This document shows positions 17,255 through 26,687 of a stretch of 64,000 bases of DNA, one piece after another. The stretch is from an uncultured Schlesneria sp. (GTDB lineage: Bacteria > Planctomycetota > Planctomycetia > Planctomycetales > Planctomycetaceae): contig CAIULL010000072.1 of NCBI GenBank assembly GCA_903899985.1, positions 1 through 64,000 on the forward strand, in the 5' to 3' direction. The position numbers and the translations under genes were made by a program. The stretch's first letter is position 1. Every line of letters starts with the position of its first letter. Below the pieces are notes generated by a model. That model did no database searches and was not told the origin of the DNA. It saw nothing but the letters and a program-made list of their open reading frames with translations.

Positions 17255-18334
17255 TGATCAACTCCCTTCGATTCTGAATGACTGACAATCGAAACTTTTG
17301 TCCTTCGTCGACAAGCGGACGATCGTTCAATTTAAATAGCTTGGTTTCCTGAAGAAGTGAAGTGCAAGCGAGATTTCTAAGACAAAGTGATTGTGATACT
17401 CGACTGAGGGACTCGTTGCAAAGAAGCGTCAGTTCTCAGGCGGCCTTGAAATATCGAATCGCCCCTCATGCAAGGCCCGCATTTCCATGTGATCCGGCTG
17501 AGCAGTATTTTGGGGCACGGACGACTCGTTCTCCCGAATTCCTTGTTCCCGGGTAAGAACAGCAATCATTTCTGTGCGCCGTATGCGAAACAGCCATTTG
17601 CGGAATGCTTTGGCGTTTCAATTAACCAAGCCTGATCGAATATTCGTCACTCCCTGATGATTCGGCTCATTAAGGTCCCTTCAAAGATTAATGAGTTCCA
17701 GGATTTTCTTTTGGGACATTCTGCCATCTTCCCGTGTTCAGTACCATCCTCCTCTACGATCGCATGGTGAATCGGAATACATTCGTCAGGCGGCACTTGA
17801 AGCAGGCGAAGCACAACCAAAAAGCGCCGGTTGTTTCATTGTTAAAACGCACGGCCGGACAACATTAGATTCCTCTCGCGAGTGAACATCGATTCATCCT
17901 TGTGCCTCATGCACGCCCTCCTTGGACATAGAAGAAGTTTTAAGCAAATTGCAGTCAGGACTTATTGATCCCGTGCTGTAAACAGCTAAAGCGACAACCT
18001 TGTTTGATGCGAAATTGGCTTTCAAATTCGTGCGGCGCAGTTGTTTCAGGTGACAACGTACTCGCCATTGATCTGCGTCACGCAAACATCAAAAACGCTT
18101 TGTCCCCGAGAGACGCACGGATGCCGTTTTCACTGGCTTGAGAAGGTGGTTACACGGCTAATTGAGGTTATTGACAGCGTTAGAGCGTCATTCTAGGATC
18201 GGAATCGGTTCGCGATGCGTGACGCCGCCGTCTTCTACAGCACCCGAGATGTTGATACTGGTGCCATATGCGAATCGTGTCCTGGTGGTTGCGTTTGTTT
18301 CGGGGTGTGGCGATGTCGTCTTAGAGGAATTCTC
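17255..18334. other. 1.1 kb gap with a promoter at its right end
   Basis: I see no gene. All open frames are under 75 codons and lack ribosome binding sites or family patterns. The only clear signal is the promoter at 18171-18199. Confidence 0.45.
18171..18199 (+). promoter_or_regulatory. Strong sigma-70 promoter candidate
   Basis: A consensus -35 TTGACA (18171-18176), 17-bp spacer and -10 TAGGAT (18194-18199) would start transcription near 18206. It lies 136 bp before the membrane glycosyltransferase start codon. Confidence 0.6.
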
Positions 18335-20008
18335 ATGGAGAGCGCGAAGTCGCAACGGTCCTTTGCAGGTTTGATCGATTGGCAAATTATCGCGGCAGTG
18401 TTGTTTTCGGTTTTGATCGTTGCACCAAGATCCTACGTGATCGCACGGGCGCACAGCGAAACCTACGACGCTCAATATCATATCACGCGGGGGCTTTCTT
18501 ACTTCGCCAGGACCATTTCAAAAAAGGATTTGAGTTGTAACGATCCGCCAATTGGTGAAGCGTTGATCGCCGTTCCGGTTCTCGTCACGAACTTGCTTGA
18601 AGGGCGTGATATCGATGATGACCGTCTTTATGACGTGGCAGGAAGAGCCGAGACAATTGCCGTTCGGATTGCCTTGTGGAACACGGTTCTGTTTCAGTGT
18701 CTTATCGCGACCGTTTTCATCTGGTTACGCCAGCTTTATTGTGTGGGATCTGCCTGGCTGGCTGTCACACTGTTAAGCCTTGAGCCAAATTTTGCTGCCC
18801 ATATACCGCTCGGAACGATTGATGTTGTCGCCGTGACTGGCATCGTCATCGCCTGTTTTTTTATTTGGCGGTACTTTGAATCGCCCTCCATTTCGCGTTT
18901 GATCGTAATGGGGACGGCGACGGGCATCGCAATGACGATCAAGCATACGGCTGTTATTCTTCCCGGCGTCATTGCCGTCTCTGCCGGACTGCGATGGGGC
19001 GTCTATCCGTGGTTAAAAAAAGAACCTTGGGTGGAATGGAAAGCTGCCTTGTCAGGTCGAATACGGGCAATTGCTCTGATCGGACTCGTCACGGCAGTCG
19101 CGATTGCGTTATCGACGGCCAACGAAGTGATGCCTCTTGTCTCGCTGAAGAAAACGTGGCCCGAGGAACGTGGAATGTCGTTCCTTCACTGGCATTTGCC
19201 TGGAGGAACCTATCTTCGCGCGTTTAAAAGCGGCATGGATCATGGACGAATCGGCCACGAGTGCTACCTTCTCGGTGAGTACGGAACGAAAGGCTGGTGG
19301 TACTATTTCCCTGTCGTCGCGACGTATAAGGTTCCAATCGGCATCGCCTTGATCTTTGCTTTATCGGTGCTGATGCTCTGGTGGACTCCGTTGCGTTGGG
19401 AAGAGTGTGGATTGATCATTCCCTGTATCGCCTGGTTGTTATTCATCTTGAACGCCAAAATCAACATCGGGTTCCGGCACTTCCTGCCCGCGTATACGTT
19501 TCTGATTCTATTGGCGTGCCGCAATGTGTGGCGTGGTCGTCCGGGATTATTAATCCTTTACTGGATCGCGGCTGCTGCGGCAGGCTTGCATTCAATAACT
19601 TACCATCCAGACTACTTGACATACATCAATTTTCCCCGAAACAAGACGTATCTGGATATCAGTGACAGTAACGTTGACTGGGGGCAGGGATTGAAACAGC
19701 TGAGGCATTACCTTGATTCTGATCCTGACGGAGGTCGCAAAGTCTGGTTTTGTGGCTTCGGAACTCAGGATCAAGAAGAATATTACCTTGGAGATAAGGT
19801 TTCATTCTTGTCGGGTGAAGAGCCTCCCCCGACGAGCGGACTGCTGGTGATCAGTCCCGTTCAATTGTTGGGTATCTACAACCCGAATGGAAAAGTTGCC
19901 TATTCAGCGCTACGCAATCGTACTCCGGATGCCGTAATTGGGCATTCTCTACTCGTATTCGATCTGGATCGTGACCAGAATAAGGGGATAAGTCCAAGCA
20001 GTCGTTGA
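18335..20008 (+). CDS. GT39/PMT-like membrane glycosyltransferase
   Basis: This is a 557-residue integral membrane protein with about ten hydrophobic segments. After the first helix (WQIIAAVLFSVLIVAP) comes the external loop with SETYDAQYHITRG, the position of the Asp-containing catalytic motif in GT-C enzymes, then NDPPIGEALIA. Near the C-terminus SNVDWGQGLKQLRHYL is typical of this group of lipid-carrier-dependent glycosyltransferases. Such enzymes move a sugar from a polyprenyl-phosphate donor to a lipid or protein on the outer face of the membrane; the acceptor is unknown. I chose the ATG at 18335, which has AGAGGA 6 bp upstream; the longer frame from 18215 contains a Cys-rich leader with no family match. 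Confidence 0.83.
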   Translation: MESAKSQRSFAGLIDWQIIAAVLFSVLIVAPRSYVIARAHSETYDAQYHITRGLSYFARTISKKDLSCNDPPIGEALIAVPVLVTNLLEGRDIDDDRLYDVAGRAETIAVRIALWNTVLFQCLIATVFIWLRQLYCVGSAWLAVTLLSLEPNFAAHIPLGTIDVVAVTGIVIACFFIWRYFESPSISRLIVMGTATGIAMTIKHTAVILPGVIAVSAGLRWGVYPWLKKEPWVEWKAALSGRIRAIALIGLVTAVAIALSTANEVMPLVSLKKTWPEERGMSFLHWHLPGGTYLRAFKSGMDHGRIGHECYLLGEYGTKGWWYYFPVVATYKVPIGIALIFALSVLMLWWTPLRWEECGLIIPCIAWLLFILNAKINIGFRHFLPAYTFLILLACRNVWRGRPGLLILYWIAAAAAGLHSITYHPDYLTYINFPRNKTYLDISDSNVDWGQGLKQLRHYLDSDPDGGRKVWFCGFGTQDQEEYYLGDKVSFLSGEEPPPTSGLLVISPVQLLGIYNPNGKVAYSALRNRTPDAVIGHSLLVFDLDRDQNKGISPSSR

Positions 20009-20351
20009 AAAGTGACGATTACTGAGGGGAATCTGGATGGCGCGCTTCGAAAAGCACGTCAAGCGTCAGGGCAATGATGTTCAAGCACTCAATCGTGCGA
20101 ATGCCAGCGGGCGACTTGGACTCGAATCGACATTTCGATTCTATGGCCGTCCGAGGAAGACAATCGATGACAGTCAATCTTAAAAGTATTGGACTTGTCC
20201 CTTTGCTGAATCCCGTTTCGTAATTCGGCACTGCCTGACGGAAGACCGTCAAGCAGTGGAACGAGTCTTGGTGGAATCGCCGTTTTCTCGAAGGAACAAT
20301 CCCTAACGGCGTTCGCCGGCATCACCAGTTGTTGACATCGCATCATAGCCA
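20009..20351. other. Repeat-bearing gap between convergent genes
   Basis: It holds a 'gcgcttcgaaaagcacgtcaag' fragment related to the GCATGCCATgaa repeat, an 'aatcgatgacagtcaatctt' element (20152-20180), the hairpin at 20229-20258 and a 'cgaaggaacaatccctaacggcg' piece. No gene. Confidence 0.5.
20229..20258. repeat. Hairpin repeat (GACGGAAGACCGTC type)
   Basis: CACTGCCTGACGG pairs with CCGTCAAGCAGTG around AAGA with one mismatch. A related, partly decayed copy lies at 61212-61241, followed like this one by a 'ttttctcgaaggaa'/'ttttcttgaagaaa' segment. It may also serve as a terminator for the convergent genes. Confidence 0.55.
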
Positions 20352-23285
20352 TCATGGGTCGAATGGAAGTTGAATTCCTTGATCGGCGTAATTTTTCAGG
20401 ATGTCGATCGCTTCTGTCTGATTTCCCGCCATAAGACTGGTCCAGTATTCTTTGAGCGCTCGCTCGGCGTCGGCAGGTGATAGTTTTGTGGACAGTGAAG
20501 CAATCAACTGGCGGAATTCATCGTGTCTTATCAGATCGGAAAGTCGAGTCGCCTGTTCTTCATCAAAGGCCTGGAGCACGGCCCAGTCCCAGGGATAACC
20601 CCTGTGGGGCATTTTATTTCGTTCTTCGATGATCAGCTTTGCGGCACGGTCAACGTCTGAATTTTCAATCGCTGCCTGACGCAGATCGCCAGGATGAGTG
20701 AGGACCGCTGCAATCACCGCTGACGGCGAAAGTGAACGACGTGTTCGCGACAACATTTGAGCATAAGTCGGTTGTGTCTGAGCCAGATCATTGCTCGCGC
20801 GATACATGAGTGACAAATACAAATATTGTCTGGTTCTTGCGGAGGGGGCGACGGCATGTGCTTCTTCTGCGATGCGCACGAGTTCGTCAAAATCAATTGG
20901 AATCCCCATCTGGCTTCGTGCCATTTGATTTGTGATCCAACCGCCAGCCGCCACAGCGAACGTTGTCGCTGGCGGTCGATTCCGTGTGAGGCGCATCAAT
21001 TCCTCACTACGCTCGCTCGTGGACGCAAAATCTGCCAGGTATTTTTCATCAAGGGCGCCACTGGAATACTCGGCAATTCGGCGTAAAGCATCCGAGAAAT
21101 CCAGTTCGATGTTATCAAGACGTTGTTTCAGCTTTCGTAACGAACCTGAATCGTGCCGATACAGATTGATTGATCGAATGCGTTCGTAGACTGCTTGATT
21201 CTTTGGTGCCACGATGGCAGCCCGTTCAAGATAGTCAACCGCTTTATTCATCTCTGCGTTTTGACTCAATGTTTCGACATCATGCAACCAGCTGGCTTCA
21301 TCGTCATAAAGGTACGAAAGATTTTCTAATTGAGGTCGCTGTTTGAGGATGGTCAGGTCGATCCTGTCGCCGATGATCTCCATCAACGCGCTTTCGATGG
21401 CTGCCCTCGCTGTATTTAATAACAAGATGCCGTCGCCCGGACGGAGCTTCACGGCTCGATCCAGCATTTTAACACCCTTTTTGAAATCCTCGCGATCGCC
21501 TGTCAGTTGAAAAAGTCTGAAGACTGTTTGCGCACCGTTATTGAGCGATGCGAAGTCCTCCGCTTGTCTGGAGCGTGCCTCGATCGATTTACGCAAATAC
21601 TTTTCAGCATCATCATCGCGATGTTCCGTCATCGCACGACGTGCGAGCGCGTCATTCAAAAGTGCCTGTGTTTCGGGATCAGAGGGGTCGGAACGATGTA
21701 GCCACTTCAGTTGGTCATCTTCGTCAAGGGGCGCAATGGCGCGCATCGAAGCGGCCGAAAATTTCTTGGATTCGTCGTGCTCCGAGTTGTACGCCTCTTC
21801 CGCAAGAGCGCGCGATTCTGAAATTGCTCCGAGGTCAAAGAGTGTCTGGCTGACACTGACGAGCGTTTGAAAATCTCGCTTATGTGATGCCAGAAGCTCT
21901 TCGAACAGTTTCCGTCCGTCTGCAGGCCGTCCGAGCCAATAGTAGACTTGACCAAGATAGACGCGGTACACATCGGTCTCTCCGGCCGTACCGCGAATCG
22001 CGAGGAAGTTTTTTTCTGCCTCTTCTAATTCACGCCGCCGGAGATCCTGGTCCGAGGTCGCCTGAGCACGGTTCAACCGCACCATGCCGAGTTCCAGGAC
22101 GACAGGGACAAGACTGGTTTCGGTGATCAGCCGCTGCTGGCGCTTTCTGGTTTCAACGTCCTCTTGCAATTTTGACGCGACATAATCACCGATGATCCTT
22201 TGTTGTTCGGCAGGCGACGCACGTCGGGCCCGCTGGTAGAGATCTGCGGGTGCTTTTCCCTTTCGAAATAATTCAAGGATGTTCTCTTGGGTCTTTTGAA
22301 TTGCACTTTGATACGCCTTCTCGGCATCACGCAGTCGAGGCAATCGTTCGGCGACGTACGGCGATAATAAATCAACCGCTTGATCGTAGTCACCGTTTCT
22401 CGTGGCGATTTGTCCGAGAATGCGAGCTCCTTCCGTTTTACCAAGGCGCTTCCGGTGGGGTTCCAGCAGTTCACGGCATTTTTCTGGTTCGCCGCGACCT
22501 TCATAAATCGCCGCCAGTTGTGTTGCCCATTTGAGATTTTCTGGCTCACGCTCCTTTAGATTTTGTAGCAACCGGAGGCGGATCGGCTCGAGCAATTCCG
22601 GCTTCGAGGCAATCGGTGCGATGGTGTCCAGAAGGGACAACGCAGGGGTTGGATCGGCGTCACCAGATTTCTCGACGAGTTCCCGTCCACAGTCCTCGAT
22701 ATCCTTCGCTGTGACGAGCGATGTGGGTTTCCACTGAAATTCGATGGCGATTCGTAAAAGTTGTTCGGCATCTGTGAGGGTTGCTTGACGAATTGGCTCC
22801 TTGAGCAACTGCTTCATTGATTCTGCAGCACGATCAGCCTGGCCAGGATGATCGGCAAACACGGACTGGTATTTCTCGGCGGCACTCACCAGCTTCCCTG
22901 CGGAGACCAGACTGTCTGCGTCTGCTAATTTCGTCCGGGCGATGTATTCGGAACTGGTCGTGTAGGAGAGCCAGATTGAAAGGGACGTCAAGATGACGCA
23001 CATCCAGGCAAAGCCGAAATTCCAGGTCTTTTCGAAGAGCGATAAAGGCTCGCGCCCGATCAGCACGATTCCATCCTGCCAGTTCGCAATCCGGAATGCA
23101 CTTAGTGAGAAAATCGGAATCCCGAGTAGACAGAAACACTGCGTTTTCACATAGGTACCCGTCTCGGCATCTTCGTCGCGGTAGCCCCACATTTTTAATC
23201 CGATGCCAAACATCGTCCCGAGTGTTGGCATCGCGGTCACGGGCTGCATTTCGGGGAATTTGGCATTCAGGTCGATCTCGGACAT
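20352..23285 (-). CDS. Large TPR-rich membrane protein
   Basis: This is a 977-residue protein. The N-terminal 110 residues form a membrane module: MWGYRDEDAETGTYVKTQCF followed by hydrophobic segments (CLLGIPIFSLSAF; FGFAWMCVILTSLSIWLSY). The same GYRDEDxETGTYVKT signature opens other planctomycete membrane TPR proteins that I recall. From about residue 120 onward the sequence is helical with repeated TPR-like units (AEKYQSVFADHPGQ; AEKNFLAIRG; KKGVKMLDRAVKLRPGDGIL; AVDYLERAAIVAPKNQAVYE). It probably scaffolds other proteins at the membrane. It is preceded by the 281-residue membrane protein with a 20-bp gap, so the two are likely co-transcribed. GGAG precedes the ATG. Confidence 0.8.
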   Translation of the reverse strand: MSEIDLNAKFPEMQPVTAMPTLGTMFGIGLKMWGYRDEDAETGTYVKTQCFCLLGIPIFSLSAFRIANWQDGIVLIGREPLSLFEKTWNFGFAWMCVILTSLSIWLSYTTSSEYIARTKLADADSLVSAGKLVSAAEKYQSVFADHPGQADRAAESMKQLLKEPIRQATLTDAEQLLRIAIEFQWKPTSLVTAKDIEDCGRELVEKSGDADPTPALSLLDTIAPIASKPELLEPIRLRLLQNLKEREPENLKWATQLAAIYEGRGEPEKCRELLEPHRKRLGKTEGARILGQIATRNGDYDQAVDLLSPYVAERLPRLRDAEKAYQSAIQKTQENILELFRKGKAPADLYQRARRASPAEQQRIIGDYVASKLQEDVETRKRQQRLITETSLVPVVLELGMVRLNRAQATSDQDLRRRELEEAEKNFLAIRGTAGETDVYRVYLGQVYYWLGRPADGRKLFEELLASHKRDFQTLVSVSQTLFDLGAISESRALAEEAYNSEHDESKKFSAASMRAIAPLDEDDQLKWLHRSDPSDPETQALLNDALARRAMTEHRDDDAEKYLRKSIEARSRQAEDFASLNNGAQTVFRLFQLTGDREDFKKGVKMLDRAVKLRPGDGILLLNTARAAIESALMEIIGDRIDLTILKQRPQLENLSYLYDDEASWLHDVETLSQNAEMNKAVDYLERAAIVAPKNQAVYERIRSINLYRHDSGSLRKLKQRLDNIELDFSDALRRIAEYSSGALDEKYLADFASTSERSEELMRLTRNRPPATTFAVAAGGWITNQMARSQMGIPIDFDELVRIAEEAHAVAPSARTRQYLYLSLMYRASNDLAQTQPTYAQMLSRTRRSLSPSAVIAAVLTHPGDLRQAAIENSDVDRAAKLIIEERNKMPHRGYPWDWAVLQAFDEEQATRLSDLIRHDEFRQLIASLSTKLSPADAERALKEYWTSLMAGNQTEAIDILKNYADQGIQLPFDP

Positions 23286-23305
23286 CGGAGGTGCTCCATG
23301 TGCAG

Positions 23306-24151
23306 TCAGGCTGGAAGATCGTGCTTAATCACTTCTTCGGAAGACGCTGTTTCCGCTGTTGCGCTTTTCCGCGCGATCTGCAACGTCTGCACAACAAGTT
23401 CGCGCCGCACATCTGATTCGGGAATTGCCTCGCTCAACCATTCTAAATAGGCAATGCGCTCATTCGTGGGGCTGCTTTCGGTCAAATGAATCGTGCGAAT
23501 AGCCTCGTCGATCTGCGTTGATCGATATGCACACTTTGCGTTGACAAGAACTCTCAGGTACTTACGAGCCACGTGCTCCGAAATCCCGTCATCCTTCAGC
23601 GATGCAATTGCAGCATCAAACCGGTCGTTGTCATAGTCGGTGTTAAGAGACACGCGATCATTCGGCAGCACAGAATCTGCGGCCGCGAGGTATCTTGGAT
23701 CTTTTGCCACTTTTGCAAACGTCTGTTCGTCGCTCGGTGAAACAATTGGCTGCAGCGCAAACATGACCAAGATCACGAACGAAATGATCAGTCCGAGCGG
23801 AAATCGATAGGCGTAAGGTTTACCGAATTTCTGTGAAGGTAACTCGCCCAGTGACATGAGCCATTGGCCGTCTTCCATTTTCCAGTAACGGTTGCCGTTG
23901 AAAAGCACGTGCTGACCATCCCATGTCCAGAAGTCGATGTGGTAAACGTGCGCATAACGGTACAGGAATCCGACGGAAACGTCCTGACCCAACTCTTTAG
24001 CAATCGACTCGCGAGCGCCTTCGGGTAATTCCCCCATTTTTTCCACTTTTTCGCCGTGTCCGTAGACAATGGGAATCCCGGCGAATGAGGACGGTTGTAG
24101 CGGACCGGCCAGAAAGGCGATCGTCATCAAAGGGAGTATGAATCGCTGCAT
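23306..24151 (-). CDS. Hypothetical exported/membrane protein
   Basis: This is a 281-residue protein with a signal peptide (FILPLMTIAFLAGPLQPSSF), an aromatic-rich extracytoplasmic part (YAHVYHIDFWTWDGQHVLFN), one transmembrane helix (FPLGLIISFVILVMFALQP, about residues 117-136) and a C-terminal helical part with TPR-like features (DAAIASLKDDGISEHVARKY). I do not recognise a family. It lies 20 bp upstream of the large TPR protein on the same strand, which suggests a shared complex. Confidence 0.75.
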   Translation of the reverse strand: MQRFILPLMTIAFLAGPLQPSSFAGIPIVYGHGEKVEKMGELPEGARESIAKELGQDVSVGFLYRYAHVYHIDFWTWDGQHVLFNGNRYWKMEDGQWLMSLGELPSQKFGKPYAYRFPLGLIISFVILVMFALQPIVSPSDEQTFAKVAKDPRYLAAADSVLPNDRVSLNTDYDNDRFDAAIASLKDDGISEHVARKYLRVLVNAKCAYRSTQIDEAIRTIHLTESSPTNERIAYLEWLSEAIPESDVRRELVVQTLQIARKSATAETASSEEVIKHDLPA

Positions 24152-24772
24152 GTTTGATCGCCTGTGAGTTCGAGGGTATCGATCACCACGTTGCCGAAAA
24201 TCAAAGCAAATGCTTCGCGTTCAAGTCTTGATTTGTTGACGTTTCGCGGCACCTTGGTGGGATCGCTCACCGACAACCGTTGTGCATTTCCGGACCGCGA
24301 ACAGACGTTCTCTAAAAATTGACGATGACAAATGTTACGACCATCGTTTGTCAGAATTCGAATCTCCAATTTCCAGCCGCGATGCCAGCTCGAATTCTGA
24401 AATGAGCAATTTCGCTCGTTAAAGACCGAACTTATTCTGGTGGTTTTGTTGTTGATCTGAACGCTTGGGTAACACGCGAGAGTAAATTATCAACTGAGCG
24501 ACGCAATTTCAAACGGTCTTCGTTTTGCCGGTGTGGTGGCTGACATCAATTCCCGTAGGACTGAATTTTATCATTTGTCTGTGATTCGATGATTCATCAC
24601 GTCTTGTCGCATGTCGAGCGAAAGTTTCCGATGCTCTCATGAATTGAATTTTGAAAGAACTTTCTGCAACATTCACGAGGGCCGAACCGTATTCATTCAG
24701 TCCGATGATGTCAGTTGCATTGCCAGATGCCCGTCGCCGTTTCGTGACGCAAACGCCCATCAATTATTGGAG
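24152..24772. other. Divergent intergenic region
   Basis: It lies between two divergent genes and should hold both promoters, but I see no convincing -35/-10 pair and no gene. Confidence 0.4.
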
Positions 24773-26215
24773 ATGTCATTGATCGGGCGTGAACAAGATA
24801 ATACCCCGGTTTCTCGTTTGGCAGTCGCAGCGTGTCTGATTCTGCTTCTGCTTGAAGCCGCGAAGTTGACTCTGTTTTGTGCCGCGGCGCCCGCCGTCCG
24901 GGCATCCGATGCAGGCGGTTACTGGGTGCTGGCGAATCAGGTGGCGAATGCAGACATCTGGATGGTCCGAGACCCAGTTGCGTACCGCACACCCGGGTAT
25001 CCGTGGACGATTGGCTTCATCCAAGCGTGTTGTGGTTCTCATGCCTGGTTCGTCGCCGTTGCGTTGCAGTATTGTGCGGTGTGGCTGACGTCGGCTTTGA
25101 CGGGCTGGTGGACGATGCGAGTGACAGGTCGACCCTGGCTGGCCGTATTTTCGCTGATCCTGTGTGTCATCAGCGCCGCGCGGGCGAGTCATGCCAGTAC
25201 AATCATGACAGAGACATTTTTTACGTTGTGCTTCACAGCCACGCTGATTTCGATCAGCTTACTTGGTGAAAAGATTTCGGTGCGGCATGCCTTCATGACC
25301 GGCCTTATCTGGGGTCTTACATGGCTGTTACGCCCCGTCGCCGCCGCGCTCGCTCCCGCGTGGTTTGTGGCATTCTGGCTATTGCATCCTGGGAAACTCA
25401 ATTCATCACTGCGAGAACGGTTCATCAGTGCGTTCGTTACGGTCGGTGTGTTATCGGTGTTGCTCGGTCCGTGGATGATTCGCAACCAGCTTCTTTTTCA
25501 GCGGCCGTCCCTGACGGTGTTTATCGGGCGAGAATTATGGCTGACGACATTCGGGCCTGGCCAGCCTTCGCCTCCTCTGCTGCCCGAAACGGAAGCTTCG
25601 CGTCGGTTGCAAGAATTGGTTCTGAAGGGGGGAGGGGTTTCAGCCTGGGATAATAACTGGACAGTTTCTTCGCGGTTGACAGAATCAGGATTATCCGATG
25701 TTGAAGCGGATGAACTGATGAAATCGGTGTCGCAAGAGGCCGTTCTGCGTAATCCATCGAGGATCCTGGCTCGATTCCTCTGGCGATCAATCGACTTCTG
25801 GCGGTCGGTCTACTCTCGTTCCATGACTTTCTTCGAGGGGCTCCCCGAATTTGCTCAGCTTGCTGATGATGGTGACTTCTCATGGGAAGTTCAGCCGTGT
25901 CAAACATTTCGTGACGCCTGGCTGAAAAATGCCTGGGAAGGCCGCTTGCTGGGGATCGAATTGATGAGCACTCTGGCACTTGTCGGTCTTGGCGGTTTGT
26001 GGCTGAGTCCGAGGACCTGGAAGCTTGGTGCGGTTCTGACCAGTGCGATTTCAGGGACGTCATTTCTCACAGCGGTTGTGGAGTATCCATCCTACCGTTA
26101 CCGGATGATCCTTGAACCCGCGATGATCGTGTGCATGGTTGCTGGATGGGATGTCATTATTGACGTCATACGCCGTGGACGACGTTCGCTAATGCAAGAC
26201 CTGTCTAACAACTAA
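24773..26215 (+). CDS. GT39-like integral membrane glycosyltransferase
   Basis: This is a 480-residue protein with about ten transmembrane helices. The first loop has ASDAGGYWVLANQVANADIW, where the Asp is in the position used by GT-C enzymes, and AYRTPGYPWTIGFIQA, a pattern common in the ArnT-like and dolichyl-phosphate-mannose-transferase-like families. Its likely role is glycosyl transfer from a lipid-linked sugar at the outer side of the membrane; the acceptor is unknown. The start is uncertain: the ATG at 24773 touches a GGAG, while the TTG two codons later (24779) has GGAG at a good 6-bp distance. A longer frame from 24611 seems unlikely. It is distantly similar in plan to the gene at 18335. 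Confidence 0.8.
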   Translation: MSLIGREQDNTPVSRLAVAACLILLLLEAAKLTLFCAAAPAVRASDAGGYWVLANQVANADIWMVRDPVAYRTPGYPWTIGFIQACCGSHAWFVAVALQYCAVWLTSALTGWWTMRVTGRPWLAVFSLILCVISAARASHASTIMTETFFTLCFTATLISISLLGEKISVRHAFMTGLIWGLTWLLRPVAAALAPAWFVAFWLLHPGKLNSSLRERFISAFVTVGVLSVLLGPWMIRNQLLFQRPSLTVFIGRELWLTTFGPGQPSPPLLPETEASRRLQELVLKGGGVSAWDNNWTVSSRLTESGLSDVEADELMKSVSQEAVLRNPSRILARFLWRSIDFWRSVYSRSMTFFEGLPEFAQLADDGDFSWEVQPCQTFRDAWLKNAWEGRLLGIELMSTLALVGLGGLWLSPRTWKLGAVLTSAISGTSFLTAVVEYPSYRYRMILEPAMIVCMVAGWDVIIDVIRRGRRSLMQDLSNN

Positions 26216-26687
26216 GTACTCGACGTTTGTCGGCTTCACCTTTCACAGAAGCAGAGCGATTGAGTCTGTGTGGGTTTGTTGATTCGATTTGATTGTCGAG
26301 GCAATCGCAATGAAAACGGATTGCCGACGCGAACTTTCGCAATCAACAGATGAATGGATGTGGCGAGAACGCAATCTGAATTCTTGATCAAATGGTTCAT
26401 TAATGAGAAGACTGCCGATCCGAAGGCGTGTCGCACGCTACTTTTCCCTTTGTCCGTCTGCCAGAATAAATTGATGAAAATCCTCTGGCAGACACGACTC
26501 GGTCAGACAGCTCGCGGTGGTCGGACTCTCTTTGTTGAAAATGGTGAACCGAAGGCCGTGGCTGGAGCTTCCCGCCAATGCGTACAATCGGAGGTTCGAC
26601 CGAACGCTGACACGACGAGAACCGACAATCTCATCGTGCGACGTCGAGTATTGGAAATGGAATTGAAACAATTGCGAGGAAGCCTTG
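26216..26687. other. Gap before RNB ribonuclease gene
   Basis: A 117-codon frame (26354-26707) overlaps the next gene and has no family pattern, so I do not call it. Nothing else is seen. Confidence 0.4.
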
